NCBI GenBank assembly: GCA_035541995.1
Contig: DATKMG010000351.1
Span: forward strand, 1-6,322
DNA length: 6,322 bases
Source: DATKMG01 sp035541995
GTDB taxonomy: Bacteria > Acidobacteriota > Terriglobia > Versatilivoradales > Versatilivoraceae
Reading direction: 5' to 3'
In this document: one piece after another, positions 4,051 through 6,322 of the stretch
Numbering within the stretch: position 1 is the stretch's first letter
How the letters are laid out: every line of letters begins with the position of its first letter
Position numbers and translations under genes: made by a program
Notes under the pieces: model-generated
Told to the model about the DNA's origin: nothing
Databases searched by the model: none
The model's input: only the letters and a program-made list of their open reading frames with translations

Positions 4051-6322
4051 ATGAGACCTCACAGCGCGTTAAGAGCCCGTTGCAGCCTGTTTGTGATTGC
4101 CTGTTTTCTCATTTCTTGCCAGCTGCTTCTTCCCCAAACGCATGGCGGCCGGATCCTTTCCGGAGTGATTATCACTCAGAAAAACGAAGCAGTTGAGGGA
4201 GTCGTGTTAATCATCCTCACCGTCTCCGTTCGCCAACAGGTCCAAAGTGATCCCGACGGGAATTTTCGGGTCGAGATTCCGAATGAGCCAGCAACATTGA
4301 AGATTGAAGGCAAATACGTTGTTTCTCGGGAACTGCAGATTGGGCTGGGCGATCCGACCGAGAACCTGAAGATTCTGGTCGAATTTCAAATACCTCCCAT
4401 CCACGAAAGCCTCGTCATCACGGCTACGGCACCGGACCCCAGCATCGATCGCCGAAACGACGCGGTGTACAAGAACACGCTTTTTGCTCGAGATGATCAG
4501 CTCCTCTTTACGCTGGATGCTGGAATCGACGCCGGCCAGCACGAAGGGGGCGGGAAGTCCTTGGAGATCCGGCGTTTTGGTTTTAACCTCGACCACGGAG
4601 GAGTAAACGGCGGGCTGAAGGTTTTGGTGGACGACGTCCAGCAAAATCAGAGTACGCAGGGTCACGGTCAAGGCTATCTGGGGCAGCTGAAATCCTTGAC
4701 GCCGGAGCTGATTCAGGACGTGAACATCTTGAACGGCCCATTTAGTGCCGAGTATGGGGATTTTTCAGGCCTTGGGGTAGTGCATATCCGTTTGAAGGAA
4801 GCGCTGCCGGATAAATACACTGCACGTATCCAGGGTGGCTCATTTAACAGCTATCGGACCTTCCTGGCCTACAGCCCAGCCCTGGCCAACGCGGATTCAT
4901 TTCTCGGCTACGAGGGGTCTTACACCGACGGGCCGTTCCTCAATCCTGGACGCTACAGACGAGACAACGTGACCGGGAACTACACCTGGAAGATTGATGA
5001 CAGTCAGGCGCTCGGGTTCAAGATCAATCTGGGCCGGAACGATTTCTATTCCTCTGGACAGATCCCGCTGGACGAGGTGGCTGCAGGCCAACTAGACCGG
5101 TTCGGTTTCATCGACCCCGACGACGGCGGAAGGGTGCGCACGGCGGTGTTTGGAACGTATTATCGGAAGGAATGGAAGGACGGAGATATCTTTAAGGTCG
5201 ACGGCTTCCTGGCGCGATCTTTGTTTGATCTGTTCTCCAACTTTACGTTCTTTTTGAAAGATGAAGTTAACGGCGACGGGATTCAACAGCACGACTCCCG
5301 TTTGCAGGAGGGTGTCAACGTGCAGTGGCTTCACCCTTTCAAGCTGTTTGGACAGCGTACCCTGTTTTCTGCTGGTGGCAACTTCCACGACAATCAGATT
5401 AACGTCGGACTCTATCCTCGGGTCAAGCGCGATCCCACTGGCGTGACGACCCGAGCGAATGCTCACGTAACCAACCAGGCGGGCTATGTCTCACAGGGAA
5501 TCGATTGGTGGCAGGGACGACTCCACCTGGACGGGGGCTTGCGCTTCGACTACTTCCGATTTGATGTCCAGGACAGAGTCGACCCTTCGTTGAGTGGGGT
5601 TCAGGGTGCGTCGCGCTTCCAACCTAAAGCCAATATAGCCTACGCCCCGTCCCAGCGGATTCCTTTGACGCTCCACGTGAACTACGGTCGAGGCATTTCC
5701 AGTCAGGACGCTCGAGGGGTCATCCAACATCCGGAGGCCCCTAAGGTCGCCACGACCGACTTCTATCAGATAGGTACTTCTCACAATTGGCGCCGGTTCT
5801 CCTTGAGCACCGACTTGTTCCTCATTAACCGCTCTAACGAACAGGTCTACATCCCGGATGATGGAAGCTTTGAATTCAAAGGGCCCAGCCGGTCGTATGG
5901 ATATGAGGCCAAGACCTCAATCCAGATCACTCGTCACCTGGCTTTGAATGGCGGCTTGACCAAAGTGACCAATTCCTTTTACCTGGACACCTTCCCGAGG
6001 ATCTATGTCGACAGCGCTCCTCATGCGGTAGGCAATGCTGGACTGACGTTGTCCAGTTGGAGGAAATTCACGGGCTCCTTGCGACTTCGCTACATCGGGA
6101 ATTACCGCCTGGATGGAAAAGATGCCACCATTCGGGCATCCGGGCTAACCGTTCTGGATTTCAGCATGCTGAGGAGGATTCGACCGTGGGTGGACTTCAA
6201 TTTTTCTATCGATAATCTGACCGACAAGCAATATTACGAAACGCAGAACTATTTTGAATCTCGCCTGAGGCCAGGGGATCCTGTGGTTGCGCGCATTCAT
6301 GCCACTCCCGGTTATCCCTTTG
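4051..6322 (+). CDS. TonB-dependent receptor with CarboxypepD_reg-like domain, 3' partial
   Basis: Outer-membrane gated channel that imports a bulky nutrient with energy from TonB-ExbBD. The frame is open for 757 codons and runs off the window. In order: signal peptide (1 to about 32; hydrophobic core CSLFVIACFLISCQLLL); a carboxypeptidase-regulatory-like beta-sandwich (about 33-115) with the diagnostic DPDGNFRVEIP (67-77); a Ton-box-like ESLVITA (119-125); a plug domain (about 139-249) with LEIRRFGFN, LKVLVDDVQQNQ and LNGPFSAEYGDFSGLGVVHI; then the barrel, whose late strands include NFSIDNLTDKQYYE (717-730). The final residues ATPGYPF usually lie 10-20 residues before the C-terminus. AAGGA (4034-4038) supports the ATG at 4051, with a longish 12-base spacing; an in-frame ATG at 4000 has no ribosome binding site and overlaps the possible -10. 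The signal contains LISC (20-23), a lipobox match, so lipoprotein processing cannot be excluded. No SusD-like partner is seen. Substrate unknown. Confidence 0.9.
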   Translation, partial: MRPHSALRARCSLFVIACFLISCQLLLPQTHGGRILSGVIITQKNEAVEGVVLIILTVSVRQQVQSDPDGNFRVEIPNEPATLKIEGKYVVSRELQIGLGDPTENLKILVEFQIPPIHESLVITATAPDPSIDRRNDAVYKNTLFARDDQLLFTLDAGIDAGQHEGGGKSLEIRRFGFNLDHGGVNGGLKVLVDDVQQNQSTQGHGQGYLGQLKSLTPELIQDVNILNGPFSAEYGDFSGLGVVHIRLKEALPDKYTARIQGGSFNSYRTFLAYSPALANADSFLGYEGSYTDGPFLNPGRYRRDNVTGNYTWKIDDSQALGFKINLGRNDFYSSGQIPLDEVAAGQLDRFGFIDPDDGGRVRTAVFGTYYRKEWKDGDIFKVDGFLARSLFDLFSNFTFFLKDEVNGDGIQQHDSRLQEGVNVQWLHPFKLFGQRTLFSAGGNFHDNQINVGLYPRVKRDPTGVTTRANAHVTNQAGYVSQGIDWWQGRLHLDGGLRFDYFRFDVQDRVDPSLSGVQGASRFQPKANIAYAPSQRIPLTLHVNYGRGISSQDARGVIQHPEAPKVATTDFYQIGTSHNWRRFSLSTDLFLINRSNEQVYIPDDGSFEFKGPSRSYGYEAKTSIQITRHLALNGGLTKVTNSFYLDTFPRIYVDSAPHAVGNAGLTLSSWRKFTGSLRLRYIGNYRLDGKDATIRASGLTVLDFSMLRRIRPWVDFNFSIDNLTDKQYYETQNYFESRLRPGDPVVARIHATPGYPF

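Noticed and set aside
4207..5784. Four minus-strand open frames inside the receptor gene (4207-4671, 4897-5091, 5092-5466, 5491-5784)
   Set aside because: All are antisense shadows of the continuous 757-codon receptor frame, which has domain-level support from end to end.
1..6322. CRISPR array, tRNA/rRNA genes, tandem repeats, phage or conjugation genes
   Set aside because: None seen: no regularly spaced direct repeats, no cloverleaf-like segment and no integrase, relaxase or phage structural protein in any frame.

Overview
This is a bacterial window of mid-range base composition in which every supported gene lies on the + strand. The last gene is a TonB-dependent outer-membrane receptor with a CarboxypepD_reg-like N-terminal domain. 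The middle holds a secreted parallel beta-helix protein with a C-terminal segment of the choice-of-anchor type. Together they point to a Gram-negative, probably soil or sediment, lineage such as Acidobacteriota or Verrucomicrobiota/Planctomycetota. This assignment is inferred from family content, not from a marker gene.

Layout. Positions 17-484 encode a small heat shock protein (Hsp20), closed by a clear intrinsic terminator (514-540). Positions 587-1225 hold a compact type II toxin-antitoxin operon. It has an extended -10 promoter framed by a perfect 8-bp inverted repeat (the likely autoregulatory operator), then vapB (634-846) and vapC (833-1225), which overlap by 14 bases. Positions 1226-1854 are about 630 bases with no gene I can support, only short broken reading frames, one of which faintly resembles an IS5-type transposase start. 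Positions 1855-3477 encode a 540-residue exported beta-helix protein with a very strong Shine-Dalgarno that is half covered by a small hairpin. Directly after it, 3473-3670 carries what looks like the C-terminal stub of a P47K/CobW-like (G3E) GTPase with no GTPase domain. Positions 3671-4050 are non-coding, with a terminator-like hairpin (3695-3727) and a possible promoter (3996-4004). Positions 4051-6322 encode the TonB-dependent receptor, open at the window edge and probably lacking only its last strand.

How the parts relate. The window reads as a patchwork of independent units: a stress chaperone, a toxin-antitoxin module, an exported beta-helix protein and a receptor, separated by debris (the gene-poor gap and the GTPase stub). 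VapB and VapC act as a pair. The beta-helix protein and the receptor could both serve glycan or polymer use at the cell surface, but they are about 570 bases apart with a terminator-like hairpin between them, so a functional link is only a hypothesis. I did not find a convincing previously undescribed system. The most informative local signals are the vapBC operator, the hairpin over the beta-helix ribosome binding site, and the GTPase remnant.
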